In this document: positions 37,765-47,320 of the stretch, one piece after another | How positions within the stretch are numbered: the first letter of the stretch is position 1 | Layout: each line of letters starts with the position of its first letter | Assembly (NCBI RefSeq): GCF_902497625.1 | Contig: NZ_CABVGX010000006.1 | Location: forward strand, 62,001-126,000 | Reading direction: 5' to 3' | Source of the DNA: Pseudomonas fluorescens | GTDB lineage: Bacteria > Pseudomonadota > Gammaproteobacteria > Pseudomonadales > Pseudomonadaceae | Length of the DNA stretch: 64,000 nucleotides | Program-made: the position numbers and the translations under genes | The notes under the pieces: model-generated | Told to the model about the DNA's origin: nothing | The model's input: only the letters and a program-made list of their open reading frames with translations | Database searches by the model: none

Positions 37765-39128
37765 GTCTGAAGCTGAGTCTGGGCTGGTGGGGTGTTGTTG
37801 CAATGGGCGTGGCGCTGGCAGTCAATGCACAGGACAAGCCTGCGGATTTTGCCACCCAGTTGCCGTTGACCGTGAGCGGGCAGGGGCCGTGGTATCGCCT
37901 TGAGTTGCCACTGGCCGCGCAATTGAATGCGCACCAGACAGACCTCGGCGATGTGCGCGTGTTCAACGCCGCCGGCGAGGTTCAAGGCTACGCCCTGGCC
38001 AGGACAATTCCCGCAAGCAGTGAAGCGCGAATCCTGACCGACGTGAAGTGGTTCCCGTTGTACAGCGCGGCGGACGACACCGAGCGGGCGCCGATCGTGC
38101 GTGTGCAATCAAACCCCAACGGCACGTTGGTGCAGGTGCAACCGTCCAGCCAGTTGGAGGCGGGGGAAGAAGTGCTGCGCGGCTGGTTGCTCGACGCCAG
38201 CGCGATCAAGGCGCCACTGCAGCAGTTGGTTCTGGACTGGACCAGCGAGCGAGACGGTTTCCAGGTTTTCAGCATCGAAGCCAGCGATGATTTGCAGCAT
38301 TGGCAGTCGTGGGGCGACGGTCAGGTTGCGCGCCTGACCTTCGCCGACGAGCGCGTCGAGCAGCATGAAGTCGACCTGCCGGGACAATCGGCGCGTTATT
38401 TGCGCTTGCTGTGGAAGACGCCGCAATCGGCGCCGACGTTGACTTCGGCGCGACTGCAAAGCGCCCGTAGTGTGCCGTTGCCGTTGTCCTGGTCGCAATC
38501 GTTGGCCGGCAGCACCGCGAAGCCCGGTGAATATACCTGGCAGTTACCGACCGGGCTGAACGTCGAACGTGTGCAGATTGAATTGAACCAGCCCAACAGT
38601 CTGGCGCCGGTGACGTTGTCCGGTCGTCGCGACAGTAGCCTGCCCTGGCAACCGCTGAGTAGCGGCGTGCTCTATCGCCTGACCCGGGATGGTCAAGAGG
38701 TGGTGCAGAATGAATTGCAACTGTCGGGTCAAACCCTGCAGCAGCTGAAACTGACAGTCGATGAGCGCGGCGGTGGGCTGGGTGCTGAAGCTCCGTCGGT
38801 GAAATTCGCTGTGCGCTCGACGCAACTGGTGTTCCTCGCGCGAGGGGCCGGGCCTTATACGCTGGCGCTGGGCAACGCGACGGTAAAAGCGGCGAACCTG
38901 CCGTTGGCGACGTTGATCCCGGATTACACCGCAGCGAAGCTGGCGTCGCTGGGAAGGGCTGCGGTAGATGAAGCGGCGATGGTCGAGCCGACATCAACGG
39001 CGACCTCGACCTTGCAGGCCGACACTGACTGGAAGAAGTTCGGCTTGTGGGCCGTGTTGCTATTGAGTGTTTTGTTCCTCGCGGCGATGGCGTTCAGTCT
39101 GCTGCGCAAGCCGCCAGCCAGCTCCTGA
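37761..39128 (+). CDS. DUF3999-family membrane-anchored periplasmic protein
   Basis: A 455-residue protein: signal peptide (about 1-22, WWGVVAMGVALAVNAQ), a large beta-rich periplasmic domain typical of DUF3999 (FATQLPLTVSGQGPWYRLELP, SLPWQPLSSGVLYRLTRDG) and one C-terminal membrane helix (about 422-442, FGLWAVLLLSVLFLAAMAFSLL). The start is TTG at 37761 with AAGGAG nine bases upstream; the TTGA overlap with the preceding stop supports translational coupling to the DUF2339 partner. Function unknown; the discoidin-like beta segments hint at carbohydrate or lipid binding, but that is speculation. Confidence 0.88.
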   Translation: MSLKLSLGWWGVVAMGVALAVNAQDKPADFATQLPLTVSGQGPWYRLELPLAAQLNAHQTDLGDVRVFNAAGEVQGYALARTIPASSEARILTDVKWFPLYSAADDTERAPIVRVQSNPNGTLVQVQPSSQLEAGEEVLRGWLLDASAIKAPLQQLVLDWTSERDGFQVFSIEASDDLQHWQSWGDGQVARLTFADERVEQHEVDLPGQSARYLRLLWKTPQSAPTLTSARLQSARSVPLPLSWSQSLAGSTAKPGEYTWQLPTGLNVERVQIELNQPNSLAPVTLSGRRDSSLPWQPLSSGVLYRLTRDGQEVVQNELQLSGQTLQQLKLTVDERGGGLGAEAPSVKFAVRSTQLVFLARGAGPYTLALGNATVKAANLPLATLIPDYTAAKLASLGRAAVDEAAMVEPTSTATSTLQADTDWKKFGLWAVLLLSVLFLAAMAFSLLRKPPASS

Positions 39129-39319
39129 AGGCTGGCTTTCGGGCGAAGAGCGATTCGTAATGGCCGTTCATTTTCAGCGCTCAACTGAGCTGTTTCCAAC
39201 TACGCTAAACCCGACGCATGAACTCTCTTGGGCGGATCACGTCTGATAGGAGGAAATGCGTGCTGACTCGCGCTAAACTGCGCGGGTTTTTAGCCCCCCC
39301 CATTCCACCGGAGCCTTCC

Positions 39320-40330
39320 ATGTCCCGCGTTACCCTGAGTCGCTATCTGATTGAGCAGACCCGTAGCAACAACACGCCTGCCGATCTGCGTTTCCTGATC
39401 GAAGTGGTGGCGCGCGCCTGTAAAGAAATCAGCCACGCCGTGTCTAAAGGCGCCCTGGGTGGTGTTCTGGGCAGCATGGGCACTGAAAACGTCCAGGGCG
39501 AAGTGCAGAAGAAACTCGACGTGATTTCCAACGAGATTCTGCTCGAAGCCAACGAATGGGGCGGTCACCTGGCCGGCATGGCGTCCGAAGAAATGGACAA
39601 CGCTTACCAGATCCCGGGCAAATACCCGAAAGGTGCCTACCTGCTGGTATTCGACCCACTGGACGGTTCGTCGAACATCGACATCAACGCCCCGGTCGGC
39701 ACCATTTTCTCGGTACTGCGTTGCCCGAGCGAATACCTCAGCCAGAACGAAGCCCTGAATGAAAAGGCGTTCTTGCAGCCAGGCACCGAGCAGGTAGCGG
39801 CCGGTTATGCCATCTACGGCCCGCAAACCATGCTCGTGCTGACCTTGGGCGACGGCGTGAAAGGCTTCACCCTGGACCGTGAAATGGGCAGCTTCGTGCT
39901 CACTCATGAAGACATCACCATTCCTGAGTCCACCCAGGAATTTGCCATCAACTCGTCCAACCAGCGTCACTGGGAAGCACCGGTGCAGCGTTACGTCAGC
40001 GAATTGCTGGCCGGTGAGGAAGGCCCGCTGAAGAAGAACTACAACATGCGCTGGGTGGCCGCGATGGTTGCCGACGTGCACCGCATCCTGACCCGTGGCG
40101 GCCTGTTCATGTACCCACGCGACAGTCGCGAGCCATCGAAGCCGGGCAAACTGCGCCTGATGTACGAAGCCAACCCGATGTCGTTCCTGGTTGAGCAAGC
40201 GGGCGGTGCGTCCACCGACGGCCATCAGCGCATCCTCGACATTCAGCCTGAAGGCCTGCATCAGCGCGTAGCGGTGTACCTCGGTTCGAAAGAAGAAGTT
40301 GCACGCGTCACGGCTTACCACAAGGAATAA
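39320..40330 (+). CDS. fbp: Fructose-1,6-bisphosphatase class I
   Basis: Fbp hydrolyses fructose-1,6-bisphosphate in gluconeogenesis. The 336-residue class I enzyme carries [19 protein letters not shown], the metal-binding ASEEMDN and the signature [21 protein letters not shown], plus the substrate-binding [23 protein letters not shown] at 39320 matches the family N-terminus [10 protein letters not shown]; the upstream in-frame extension is rejected for lack of family support. It is followed by a DUF924 gene three bases after its stop codon, so the two likely share one transcript. Confidence 0.97.
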   Translation: MSRVTLSRYLIEQTRSNNTPADLRFLIEVVARACKEISHAVSKGALGGVLGSMGTENVQGEVQKKLDVISNEILLEANEWGGHLAGMASEEMDNAYQIPGKYPKGAYLLVFDPLDGSSNIDINAPVGTIFSVLRCPSEYLSQNEALNEKAFLQPGTEQVAAGYAIYGPQTMLVLTLGDGVKGFTLDREMGSFVLTHEDITIPESTQEFAINSSNQRHWEAPVQRYVSELLAGEEGPLKKNYNMRWVAAMVADVHRILTRGGLFMYPRDSREPSKPGKLRLMYEANPMSFLVEQAGGASTDGHQRILDIQPEGLHQRVAVYLGSKEEVARVTAYHKE

Positions 40331-40333
40331 ACC

Positions 40334-40936
40334 ATGACTGCGCCTTGGCAGCCATTGCTCGAATGGTGGTTCGGTTCTTCCGGATCAGCGCAAGAGACAG
40401 TGGCTGCCAAGGGCAGGTTATGGTTCGGCAAGCGCGACAGCCAGGACCTCGAAGCGCGCACGCGTTTCGGGGGCTGGGTCGAGCAGGCACTGGCCGGCAA
40501 TTTGACCGAGTGGGCGCAACGTCCCGAAGGTTGGCTGGCACTGGTGCTGTTGCTTGATCAGTTACCGCGCATGATCTATCGCGATTCGCCCAAATCCTTC
40601 TCAGGTGACCTTAGAGCTCAGGCGCTGGTGGCCCAAGGCATTGCGGCGGATTTCGATCGTCAGTTGCGGCCGATTCAGCGGGTGTTCATCTATCTGGTGT
40701 TCGAGCATTGCGAAAACCTGGCGGTGCAGAACGAGGGCGTTTCGCGCTACATCGACCTGCTCGCGCAGCTGCCCGAGGCTGATCGGGCACTGTTCGCCGA
40801 CTACCTGGACTTTGCCGAGAAGCATCAGAAGGTCATTGCGCGGTTTGGACGCTTTCCGCACCGGAACGCGGTGCTTGGGCGGGAGTCGACGGTCGAGGAG
40901 TTGGCGTTCCTTTCGGAGCCTGGGTCCAGATTCTGA
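40334..40936 (+). CDS. DUF924-family protein
   Basis: A 200-residue, mostly helical cytoplasmic protein of the DUF924 (TPR-like) family, recognised by WFGSSGSAQE, RFGGWVEQALAGNLTEWA, LVLLLDQLPRMIYRDSPKSFSGD, RVFIYLVFEHCENLAVQNEGV and the C-terminal RFGRFPHRNAVLGR. Function unknown. Starts just after the fbp stop, so it is probably co-transcribed. A REPIN lies close behind its stop. Confidence 0.88.
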   Translation: MTAPWQPLLEWWFGSSGSAQETVAAKGRLWFGKRDSQDLEARTRFGGWVEQALAGNLTEWAQRPEGWLALVLLLDQLPRMIYRDSPKSFSGDLRAQALVAQGIAADFDRQLRPIQRVFIYLVFEHCENLAVQNEGVSRYIDLLAQLPEADRALFADYLDFAEKHQKVIARFGRFPHRNAVLGRESTVEELAFLSEPGSRF

Positions 40937-40959
40937 TTCTTCATTGTTGCTGATGCCGC

Positions 40960-41036
40960 CATCACCAGCAGGCTGTCTCCCACATTTGGTTTGCGTGGTT
41001 CACAAATCCCCTGTGGGAGTCAGCCTGCTGGCGATG
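40960..41036. repeat. REPIN (degenerate CACCAGCAGGCTG variant)
   Basis: CATCACCAGCAGGCTGTCTCCCACA and the inverted TGTGGGAGTCAGCCTGCTGG...CGATG bracket a 27-base loop between the DUF924 gene and the convergent chemoreceptor gene. It differs from the standard REP core by one or two positions per arm. Confidence 0.8.
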
Positions 41037-41053
41037 AGGCCAGTGAGAGCGCC

Positions 41054-42946
41054 TTAAATCCTGAAACTACCCACCAGCTGCTTCAACCGCGCCGCCTGCT
41101 GCTCAAGGTCCGAGCACGCGCGCAAGGTTGATTGCAGATTCTCCACCCCTTCCTGGTTGAGCATGTTGATCTCGGTAATGTCGACGTTGATCGACTCCAC
41201 CACCGCCGTCTGCTCTTCAGTCGCGGTCGCCACCGACTGGTTCATTCCGTCGATTTCGCCGATGCGCTGAGTCACGCTGCCCAGACGCTCGCCCGCCTGG
41301 TTGGCGATGCCGACGCTGCTTTCGCTCTGGCGCTGGCTGTCGGTCATGGTGCTGACTGCTTCGCGGGCGCCGACTTGCAACTCCTCGATCATTTTTTGCA
41401 CTTGCTGTGCCGAATCCTGGGTGCGGTGGGCGAGGTTGCGGACTTCGTCGGCGACCACGGCAAAACCACGCCCGGCTTCACCGGCACGGGCCGCTTCAAT
41501 GGCGGCATTAAGTGCCAGCAGGTTGGTTTGCTGCGAAATGCTGGTAATCACTTCCAGAATCTGCCCGATGTTCACTGTGTTGCTGTTGAGCGTTTCGATA
41601 TTGCCGCACGAATCGCTGATCTTCGCCGACAGCTGCTGCATTGCAGTAATGGTCTTATCCACCACTTGCTGGCCCTCTTCGGCCATCGCGCGCGCGTCGC
41701 TGGAATGCTGAGAGGCGAGGGCGGCGTTCTGGGCGATTTCCTGGGCGGCTGCGCCCAGTTGATTGATTGCGGCGGCGACACTGCTGGTGCGCGAGGCTTG
41801 CTGGTCGGAGTTGAGCATCGACGAGTTTGACGCAGCAACTACGCGCAGGGCGACTTCGTTTACCTGGCCGGTGGCCGAAGACACTTCACGGATCGAGGTA
41901 TGAATGCGCTCCACGAAACGGTTGAACGAGGTGCCCAGTGCACCGAATTCATCCTGGCCGTGAATCGTCAGGCGTTTGGTCAGGTCGCCTTCGCCTTCGG
42001 CGATGTCATGCATGGCGCGGCCCATGGTCAGCAACGGCTGCATCAGGAAACTGATCAGCATGCCCAGCAGCGCAATGATGATCACTACGGCGATGACCAT
42101 GGCAATGATCGCCGAAGTGCGGAATTCGCCGAGCATGGCGAACGCGGTGTCTTGATCCAGCACCAGTGCGACATACCAGTCCGCCGACGGCACGCCGTTG
42201 ACGTGGGTGAAGGAAATGAACTGGCGCTTGCCGTCGATCTCGACCTCTTTCATGCCGGGGCTGACCTGCGGTGCGCCGCTTGGGTACGCCTCGGTCAGGT
42301 TCTTCAGCACCAGTTTGCTGTCCGGGTGGATCAGGATCTTGCCGTCGGCGCCGACGATGAACGCATGACCGTGGCCACCGAAATTCAACGAATTGATGAT
42401 CGCGCTGACACTGGACAGGTCGATGTCAGCACCGGCGACGCCGATCATCTGACCTTCACGTTTCACGGGTGTGGCAACGGTGATCACCAGTTTGCCCGAA
42501 GAGGCCGCGATGTACGGTTCTGTTACGACAGTTTGCTGCGCACTGTTGGCCGCTTTGTACCAGCCGCGGGCGCGAGGGTCGTAGTCGGCGGCGCGATTGC
42601 CGGCCGGGATCGAGAACATCACCCCGTCAGTGCCGCCGAAATAGCTCAGCTGAAAATTGCTGGTGTAAGCGGGCAGGTCAATGGCGCGCTTGAGACTGGC
42701 CGGCGCACTGCCGTCCACGGCGATCTGCTGGGACAGCGATTGCAGCAAGTGGATGCGACTTTCCAGCCAGGTCTGAATGTTGCTGGTGGTCAGGCTGCCG
42801 AGTTCCTGCATCGACGTTTCAGTGCTGCTGCGCAACGTCTGGCGCTGGCGATAGTCGTTGAACATTATGAAACAAGCGAATGCAACGGCCACCACGAGGG
42901 CGGCAGCCAACAGGATCTTGTGGCTGAATTTCATGTTTCTGGTCAT
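41054..42946 (-). CDS. Methyl-accepting chemotaxis protein with dCache domain (PctA-like)
   Basis: A 630-residue chemoreceptor: first membrane helix at about 10-28, periplasmic double-Cache domain to about 275, second helix at about 276-300 ([21 protein letters not shown]), HAMP, and a cytoplasmic signalling domain with the hairpin tip [37 protein letters not shown]. The segment [12 protein letters not shown] and EPYIAASSG resemble the amino-acid-binding dCache motif of PctA-family receptors, with Tyr, Arg, Trp and Tyr retained. The position two after the later Tyr is Ala where, as I recall, PctA has Asp, so the ligand may differ. MTRN or the Met at 42934 are alternative starts. Confidence 0.92.
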   Translation of the reverse strand: MTRNMKFSHKILLAAALVVAVAFACFIMFNDYRQRQTLRSSTETSMQELGSLTTSNIQTWLESRIHLLQSLSQQIAVDGSAPASLKRAIDLPAYTSNFQLSYFGGTDGVMFSIPAGNRAADYDPRARGWYKAANSAQQTVVTEPYIAASSGKLVITVATPVKREGQMIGVAGADIDLSSVSAIINSLNFGGHGHAFIVGADGKILIHPDSKLVLKNLTEAYPSGAPQVSPGMKEVEIDGKRQFISFTHVNGVPSADWYVALVLDQDTAFAMLGEFRTSAIIAMVIAVVIIIALLGMLISFLMQPLLTMGRAMHDIAEGEGDLTKRLTIHGQDEFGALGTSFNRFVERIHTSIREVSSATGQVNEVALRVVAASNSSMLNSDQQASRTSSVAAAINQLGAAAQEIAQNAALASQHSSDARAMAEEGQQVVDKTITAMQQLSAKISDSCGNIETLNSNTVNIGQILEVITSISQQTNLLALNAAIEAARAGEAGRGFAVVADEVRNLAHRTQDSAQQVQKMIEELQVGAREAVSTMTDSQRQSESSVGIANQAGERLGSVTQRIGEIDGMNQSVATATEEQTAVVESINVDITEINMLNQEGVENLQSTLRACSDLEQQAARLKQLVGSFRI

Positions 42947-43208
42947 TGGTGAGCTACCGCGAAGGGGGGCTGTTGTAGGCGCAAATTTCTTCCTGATGAA
43001 TATGTCGACAGCTCAGCGTCAAAGATTAGGCGCTTTTTGCTGGAAGCGACGAAATGCTCAATAGCGAGCGAAAGTTCCTGAAATGTAAAAAAAGCCAGAC
43101 GAGCGGTGCCAGAAATAGCCAGACTATCGGGGAACCAGATAGGGGTTTGCTCTTCTAAGGTTCAGCTTGGCAGCCTATGCCAACCCCCTTTGCTCCAGGA
43201 GTTTCAAC

Positions 43209-43463
43209 ATGTCGCTGCGATCCATCGCCTTGCTGTCGTTCTGCGTGCTGCTGGCCGCATGCAGCAAGGTCAATCAGGAAAATTATTCCAAGTTGGAGGC
43301 AGGCATGCCCAAGGCCGAAGTTGAAGCCTTGCTCGGCAAAGCAACCGATTGTTCAGGTGCGCTCGGCATGTCCAGCTGCACCTGGGGCGACAAGAACAGC
43401 TTTATCAGCGTGCAGTATGCCGGTGACAAAGTGCTGATGTTTTCCGGCCAAGGCCTGAAGTAA
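43209..43463 (+). CDS. Small BamE/SmpA-like lipoprotein
   Basis: An 84-residue lipoprotein: a signal sequence ending in the lipobox LLAAC (Cys about 18), then a compact domain resembling the SmpA/BamE-like fold (NYSKLEAGMPKAEVEALLGKAT... CTWGDKNSFISVQYAGDKVL). The ATG at 43209 has AGGAG nine bases upstream; the longer frame would bury the lipobox. It is likely outer-membrane attached. Function unknown. The lipocalin gene follows 30 bases later on the same strand, so they may be co-transcribed. Confidence 0.85.
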   Translation: MSLRSIALLSFCVLLAACSKVNQENYSKLEAGMPKAEVEALLGKATDCSGALGMSSCTWGDKNSFISVQYAGDKVLMFSGQGLK

Positions 43464-43493
43464 ACCGGGGCAATTGCCCGCGGGAGAAAAACA

Positions 43494-44063
43494 ATGAAGC
43501 GGTTATTGATCCTCCTTTTTGCTGGCCTGGTACTGGCTGGTTGCGCCACTTCTGGCGAAGATCCTTTGGCGCCGAAAACCGTCGACAGTGTCAATCTGAA
43601 GAAGTACCAAGGGACCTGGTACGAACTGGCTCGATTGCCGATGTATTTTCAGCGCAACTGCGCGCAATCCGAAGCTCATTACACACTCAAGCCTGATGGC
43701 AACGTACTGGTATTGAACCGCTGCCTGACTGAAAACTGGCAATGGGAAGAGGCTAAAGGCACGGCTTATCCGCAAGTGCCGGCCAAGACCGACAAGTTGT
43801 GGGTCGAGTTTGATACCTGGTTCTCGCGTTTGCTGCCCGGGGTCGCCAAGGGTCAATACTGGGTGTTGTATGTCAGCGATGACTACAAGACCGCCATCGT
43901 TGGCGATCCAAGTCGCAAGTACTTGTGGCTGCTGTCGCGGTCCCCTTCAGTCAATGGCGTAGTGCGTGAAGAGCTGCTGAGCAAAGCACGTCAGCAAGGT
44001 TACGACACCACGCGACTGATCTGGCGAGCGTCGGATACGCAGATGGCGAAGACGTCGCATTGA
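43494..44063 (+). CDS. Outer-membrane lipocalin (Blc-type lipoprotein)
   Basis: A 189-residue lipocalin with a lipoprotein signal (LLFAGLVLAGC, Cys 17). The lipocalin signature YQGTWYELARLPMYFQRNC marks the first strand; the remaining motifs (YWVLYVSDDYKTAIVGDPSRKYLWLLSRSP) follow the Blc family. Bacterial lipocalins of this type sit in the outer membrane and are thought to bind lysophospholipids or other lipids under envelope stress. A REPIN begins about 17 bases after its stop. Confidence 0.9.
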   Translation: MKRLLILLFAGLVLAGCATSGEDPLAPKTVDSVNLKKYQGTWYELARLPMYFQRNCAQSEAHYTLKPDGNVLVLNRCLTENWQWEEAKGTAYPQVPAKTDKLWVEFDTWFSRLLPGVAKGQYWVLYVSDDYKTAIVGDPSRKYLWLLSRSPSVNGVVREELLSKARQQGYDTTRLIWRASDTQMAKTSH

Positions 44064-44079
44064 CGACCGGCAAAGATCC

Positions 44080-44173
44080 ATTGTGGGAGTGAGCCTGCTC
44101 GCGATAGCGGACTGTCCGTCAGCATTGATATTGAGGCTGATGGCGCTATAGCGAGCAGGCTCACTCCCACAAT
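44080..44173. repeat. REPIN (TGTGGGAGTGAGCCTGCTCG variant)
   Basis: ATTGTGGGAGTGAGCCTGCT and the inverted AGCAGGCTCACTCCCACAAT enclose a spacer; it separates the lipocalin and the convergent hutF gene. Confidence 0.9.
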
Positions 44174-44183
44174 TGTTTTGATG

Positions 44184-45548
44184 TCAGCCCAGGAGTTCGC
44201 GCAGAACCTGGGTGAACGCGCGGCTGCTCTCTTCTTCAGCCGCATGACGCCCGTCCCGCACCACCCACTGGCCATTGACCAGCACGTCACGCACCTGGCG
44301 ATCGCCACCGGCGAACAACCAGCGATTCAAAATACCGTCGCCCTTGGCCGTCGCCAGGTACGGATCGTTGCCATCGAGCACCAGCCAGTCCGCCCGTTTG
44401 CCAACTTCCAACGCACCAATCGGTTGCCCCAGCGCCTGCGCGCCGCCATCCAGTGCTGCGTCATACAGCGTGCGGCCGACCATCGGCTGGTCCGCACCAT
44501 ACAAACGATTACGGCGCTGATCACGCAAACGCTGGCCGTATTCCAGCCAGCGCAATTCTTCCACCACACTCAATGACACATGACTGTCGGAGCCGATGCC
44601 CATCCGCCCACCTTGAGCCAGAAAGTCCACTGCCGGGAAAATTCCGTCGCCGAGATTAGCCTCGGTGGTCAGGCACAAGCCGGCAATGGCGCGACTCTTG
44701 GCCATCAGCGTGACTTCTTCCGGGTTGGCGTGGGTGGCGTGGACCAGGCACCAACGCTCATCGACGTCGGCGTTTTCATAAAGCCATTGCAGCGGACGAC
44801 GACCACTCCAGCTCAGGCAGTCATCGACTTCCTTCTGCTGCTCGGCGATGTGAGTGTGCACCGGGCACGACTTGTCGCTGGCCGCGAGTACTTCGCTGAT
44901 CTGCTGCGGCGTGACCGCGCGCAATGAGTGGAAACACAAACCCAGGGATTGCGCGGGCTGTTTCGCGAGGATCGGCTCCAGATGCGCTTGAAGCTTCAGA
45001 TAGTTCTCGGTGCTGTTGATAAACCGGCGCTGACCGTCGTTCGGCATCTGGCCGCCGAAACCGGAGTGACTGTAGAGCACTGGTAGCAGGGTCAGGCCAA
45101 TGCCGGCAGACCGCGCCGCCTGACTGATTTGCACCGCCAGTTCGGCCGGGTCGGCGTATGGCTGGCCGCTGGCGTCGTGATGAACGTAGTGGAATTCTGC
45201 GACCGAGGTGTAACCGGCCTTGAGCATTTCGATGTACAGCTGCCGGGCGATGATTCCGAGCTGATCCGGGCTGATTTTTCCGACGAGGCGGTACATCAGG
45301 TCGCGCCAGGTCCAGAAACTGTCGTTTGGATTACCGGCCACTTCCGCCAAACCGGCCATCGCTCGCTGGAACGCGTGGGAGTGCAGGTTGGGCATTCCCG
45401 GCAGCACCGGACCCCTTAACCGCTCGGCGCCAGCTGCGTGGGAATTGGCCTGGATATCGGTCAAAACGCCGTCGGCGTTGACTTCAAGGCGTACATCGTT
45501 GGCCCATCCGTTAGGCAGCAGCGCGCGATCGGCAAAGAAAGCGGACAT
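44184..45548 (-). CDS. hutF: Formimidoylglutamate deiminase HutF
   Basis: HutF converts N-formimidoyl-glutamate to N-formyl-glutamate and ammonia, step 4 of the five-step histidine pathway used by Pseudomonas. The 454-residue amidohydrolase has the metal-binding HSHAFQR near residue 58, FHYVHHDASG, CPVHTHIAEQQKEVDDC and the late GSDSHVSLSVVEELRW. The ATG at 45548 gives the family start MSAFFADRALLPNGW; an in-frame ATG at 45563 has weaker support. It is divergent from hutC across a spacer holding a HutC-type operator. Confidence 0.95.
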   Translation of the reverse strand: MSAFFADRALLPNGWANDVRLEVNADGVLTDIQANSHAAGAERLRGPVLPGMPNLHSHAFQRAMAGLAEVAGNPNDSFWTWRDLMYRLVGKISPDQLGIIARQLYIEMLKAGYTSVAEFHYVHHDASGQPYADPAELAVQISQAARSAGIGLTLLPVLYSHSGFGGQMPNDGQRRFINSTENYLKLQAHLEPILAKQPAQSLGLCFHSLRAVTPQQISEVLAASDKSCPVHTHIAEQQKEVDDCLSWSGRRPLQWLYENADVDERWCLVHATHANPEEVTLMAKSRAIAGLCLTTEANLGDGIFPAVDFLAQGGRMGIGSDSHVSLSVVEELRWLEYGQRLRDQRRNRLYGADQPMVGRTLYDAALDGGAQALGQPIGALEVGKRADWLVLDGNDPYLATAKGDGILNRWLFAGGDRQVRDVLVNGQWVVRDGRHAAEEESSRAFTQVLRELLG

Positions 45549-45574
45549 GGTTCGGCACCCCATCGTGTGTTATT

Positions 45575-45590
45575 TGTATATACATATACA
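45575..45590. promoter_or_regulatory. HutC-type operator in the hutF/hutC spacer
   Basis: TGTATATACATATACA contains TGTATATACA (45575-45584), a palindromic TGTA-N2-TACA core, with a further TATACA downstream. It lies 27 bases upstream of hutF and about 66 bases before hutC, so it can serve both. A similar site precedes hutU at 47321. Confidence 0.7.
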
Positions 45591-45655
45591 GACGTTTGCC
45601 TGCCCGGTAAACTGCGGCAAGCTAGCGACCACTATCAGACGATCAAGGATTAACC

Positions 45656-46405
45656 GTGCCGACTCCGCCCCCAGTGTCACCGTTGGCCGCACAGATGGGC
45701 GACAGTCCGGCGCCCTTGTACGCCCGCGTCAAACAGATGATCACCCAGCAGATCGACAGTGGTAACTGGCCGCCGCATTACCGCGTTCCGTCGGAAAGCG
45801 AGTTGGTCAACCAGCTCGGCTTCAGCCGCATGACCATCAACCGTGCCCTGCGCGAGATGACGGCCGACGGTCTGCTGGTGCGCATGCAAGGTGTCGGTAC
45901 GTTCGTCGCCGAGCCAAAAAGCCAGTCGGCGCTGTTTGAAGTGCACAACATCGCTGATGAAATCGCCTCGCGCGGCCATCGCCATACCTGCAAGGTGATC
46001 ACCCTCGAAGAAGAGGCGGCGGGCTCCGAACGTGCGCTGGCGCTGGACATGCGCGAGGGGCAGAAAGTCTTCCACTCGCTGATCGTGCATTTCGAAAACG
46101 ATATTCCGGTGCAAATCGAAGACCGTTTCGTTAACGCGTTGGTGGCACCGGACTACCTCAAACAGGATTTCACCCTGCAGACGCCTTACGCCTATCTGAA
46201 CCAGGTCGCGCCGTTGACTGAAGGTGAACACGTGGTTGAAGCGATCCTCGCTGAATCGTCCGAGTGCAAGTTGTTACAGATCGAGAAGGGCGAGCCGTGC
46301 CTGCTGATTCGTCGCCGCACCTGGTCGGGCCGTCAGCCAGTGACCGCCGCCCGTTTGATTCACCCGGGTTCCCGTCATCGTCTGGAAGGACGGTTTCATA
46401 AATGA
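45656..46405 (+). CDS. hutC: Histidine-utilisation repressor HutC (GntR family)
   Basis: HutC represses hut genes and is released by urocanate. The 249 residues begin with a GntR winged helix-turn-helix (about 17-85; YARVKQMITQQIDSGNWPPHYRVPSESELVNQLGFSRMTINRALREM) and end with a UTRA ligand-binding domain (about 105-245). The start is GTG at 45656 with AAGGA about eight bases upstream. The stop overlaps the hutD start by four bases. Candidate operators sit in its own upstream spacer and before hutU, consistent with autoregulation. Confidence 0.96.
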   Translation: MPTPPPVSPLAAQMGDSPAPLYARVKQMITQQIDSGNWPPHYRVPSESELVNQLGFSRMTINRALREMTADGLLVRMQGVGTFVAEPKSQSALFEVHNIADEIASRGHRHTCKVITLEEEAAGSERALALDMREGQKVFHSLIVHFENDIPVQIEDRFVNALVAPDYLKQDFTLQTPYAYLNQVAPLTEGEHVVEAILAESSECKLLQIEKGEPCLLIRRRTWSGRQPVTAARLIHPGSRHRLEGRFHK

Positions 46406-46977
46406 GTGAGCTTCAACTACGCGTTCTACGCGCCAGAGACTATCCGCGCATGCCGTGGAAAAACGGCGGCGGCAGCACCGAAGAAATCACCCGCGACGCG
46501 GGGACGGGTCTTGATGGTTTTGGCTGGCGTCTGTCGATTGCCGACATTGGCGAGTCGGGCGGCTTTTCCACCTTCGCCGGCTACCAGCGCGTGATCACTG
46601 TTCTGCAAGGCAAGGGCATGACCTTGCGCGTCGACGGCCAGGATACCCGCGCGCTGTTACCGCTGGACCCCTATGCATTCAGCGGGGAAAGCCGGGTTTC
46701 CTGCTCCCTGCTCGGCGGACCGATCCGCGATTTTAATCTGATCTACGCGCCGCAACGTTACAGCGCAAGGCTGCAGTGGCTGGAAGGCGAGCAACGGTTT
46801 CTCACTTCGGCGGAAACGGTGCTGGTGTTCAGTGTCAGCGATGCGCTGGTAGTCAACGTCGGTAACAGCGCCTCACAACTGGATCGCCATGATTGCCTGC
46901 AACTGGACGCAAACAGTGGCTTGCAGGAAGTCTCCATTATCGGCGCCTGCTGCGTAATCGAACTGACCGCACGCTGA
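46402..46977 (+). CDS. hutD: HutD/Ves-family protein
   Basis: A 191-residue cupin-fold protein with the HutD signatures RARDYPRMPWKNGGGSTEEI, WRLSIADIGESGGFSTFAGYQRVITVLQGKGM and RVSCSLLGGPIRDFNLIYAP. In P. fluorescens HutD is reported to limit the upper level of hut activity, and a structure suggested binding of formimidoylglutamate. It overlaps hutC by four bases (ATGA), so hutCD form one unit; it is not an enzyme of the pathway as far as the sequence shows. Confidence 0.92.
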   Translation: MSELQLRVLRARDYPRMPWKNGGGSTEEITRDAGTGLDGFGWRLSIADIGESGGFSTFAGYQRVITVLQGKGMTLRVDGQDTRALLPLDPYAFSGESRVSCSLLGGPIRDFNLIYAPQRYSARLQWLEGEQRFLTSAETVLVFSVSDALVVNVGNSASQLDRHDCLQLDANSGLQEVSIIGACCVIELTAR

Positions 46978-46997
46978 TCAACTGCTGACCGGATCCA

Positions 46998-47084
46998 CTG
47001 TGGGGGGGGCTTGCCCCCGTGGGGTCGCGAAGCGGCCCCAAAAAAACAACAGGACTGCTGCGCAGCCCACGGGGCGGTGCGACG
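46998..47084. repeat. G+C-rich palindromes, REP-like, after hutD
   Basis: Two short palindromes follow each other: GGGGGGGCTTGCCCCC and GGGGTCGCGAAGCGGCCCC, then GACTGCTGCGCAGCCC. They resemble broken copies of the GGGGGCTTGCCCCC REP found at 53749-54366. Confidence 0.6.
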
Positions 47085-47299
47085 TTTCGCCAAGCCCCCT
47101 CACCACAAGAGCCTCTTTACCTGTTTCCCATCGCGCACCATCTTGTTACCGAACGCCCCAGCGTGGCGCAAAGCTACGCTTAAAAACAGCAGCCACCCCT
47201 CCGCAAAATCCCCTGCAAAAATTTCATCTTCGCCAGAACCCACGGTTCAGGCGCTCTCCAGCCCTGCGCTGGTTCTCTCAAAAGATTTGATTCAAAAAG

Positions 47300-47316
47300 T
47301 TGGCCGCTCGATTGCA
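47300..47316 (+). promoter_or_regulatory. Sigma-54 promoter of hutU
   Basis: TTGGCCGCTCGATTGCA matches the -24/-12 consensus with GG (47302-47303) and GC (47314-47315) ten bases apart; the start is predicted near 47327. Confidence 0.85.
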
Positions 47317-47320
47317 TATG

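Noticed and set aside
47041..47300. Small open frames between hutD and hutU
   Set aside because: They have no ribosome-binding site, no similarity to known proteins and overlap each other in several frames; the stretch is treated as regulatory.
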